64,000 nucleotides of DNA, from NCBI GenBank assembly GCA_965200795.1, contig CBDAVB010000027.1, positions 154,034 to 218,033 on the forward strand. The letters are read 5' to 3'. Origin of the DNA: Parashewanella sp965200795. GTDB taxonomy: Bacteria > Pseudomonadota > Gammaproteobacteria > Enterobacterales > Shewanellaceae. Of the stretch, positions 63,824 to 64,000 are shown piece after piece. Position 1 is the first letter of the stretch, and every line of letters starts with the position of its first letter. A program made the position numbers and the translations under genes. Under the pieces are notes generated by a model. The model did no database searches. It saw only the letters and a list, made by a program, of their open reading frames with translations, and was not told the origin of the DNA.

Positions 63824-64000
63824 ATGATGATTAACCATCGTCTCTCTCTAATCACAAGTGCGTTAGTGCTTGCATTAGGGTTAAGCGCTCCTGCTATCGC
63901 AGATGACACTTCCTCAGCGGTACGAGGAGAAATCGTTGGTCCAAAGGGTAATCCGGCTGCAGGGACTACCGTGACATTCCTGCATGAACCATCCGGAACA
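63824..64000 (+). CDS. TonB-dependent receptor-like or Oar-like protein, N-terminal part
   Basis: 59 codons before the window ends. A signal peptide (LSLITSALVLALGLSAPAIA) is followed by VRGEIVGPKGNPAAGTTVTF, the opening of a carboxypeptidase-regulatory-like beta domain often found before the plug of TonB-dependent receptors. AAAGGAAAA precedes the ATG pair at 63824/63827. The barrel is outside the window, so the assignment is tentative. Confidence 0.6.
   Translation, partial: MMINHRLSLITSALVLALGLSAPAIADDTSSAVRGEIVGPKGNPAAGTTVTFLHEPSGT

Overview
The window looks like the chromosome of a marine or host-associated gammaproteobacterium. The evidence is a UvrY-UvrC-PgsA block followed by tRNA-Gly/Cys/Leu, BioC-BioD, AdhE and an E. 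coli-length FadH. There is also a PtsH-PtsI-Crr phosphotransferase operon, a DUF3334 protein of the kind known from Vibrio and Shewanella relatives, and CsgE-CsgF-CsgG curli secretion genes. Ankyrin-repeat and effector-like proteins and a heavy load of insertion sequences suggest a genome undergoing IS expansion. I do not assign a genus.

Layout. 0-4.2 kb: end of bioC, bioD, pepE (its end replaced by an ISL3-family element) and ndk. 4.2-5.1 kb: decayed mobile DNA. 5.1-9.4 kb: an ankyrin protein and adhE. 9.4-10.8 kb: decayed integrase and group II intron reverse transcriptase. 10.8-18.9 kb: an EamA transporter, then a TPP riboswitch and the thiamine operon thiC-thiDE-thiF-thiS-thiG-thiH. 19-21 kb: a single-gene IS66-like element with an 8-bp target duplication. 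21.4-30.4 kb: a seven-gene type III-D-like CRISPR effector operon (Cas10-like, Cas7, Csx10, double RAMP, Csx19-like, TIGR03986-like RAMP, Cas6) and a two-repeat, one-spacer array; no cas1 or cas2. 30.8-39 kb: fadH, a frameshifted IS5-like element, a PfkB kinase, uvrY-uvrC, pgsA and three tRNAs. 39-41 kb: an HvfA-like Cys-rich precursor and an IS256 element. 41-54 kb: an IS-dominated stretch holding an orphan 573-aa protein, a LysP-like permease, bfd and csgEFG among ISAzo13, IS701, ISL3, IS3 and IS5 copies, several nested. 54-64 kb: a nicotinamidase-like hydrolase, crr-ptsI-ptsH, DUF3334, an EspL-like cysteine-protease/repeat protein, a dGTPase, a CBS protein, an S1/P1 nuclease and the start of a TonB-dependent receptor-like protein.

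How parts work together. The thi genes supply both halves of thiamine synthesis under one TPP riboswitch: the pyrimidine branch (ThiC, ThiD) and the thiazole branch (ThiF, ThiS, ThiG, with ThiH providing dehydroglycine), joined by ThiE. The CRISPR genes form one tightly overlapping operon that could build a Cas10-led complex. It lacks adaptation genes, an HD nuclease domain and visible cyclic-oligoadenylate effectors, and has GGDN instead of GGDD. PtsH, PtsI and Crr form the soluble PTS phosphorelay. Two related families of about 160-bp inverted-repeat elements are scattered through intergenic spaces and appear not to encode proteins.
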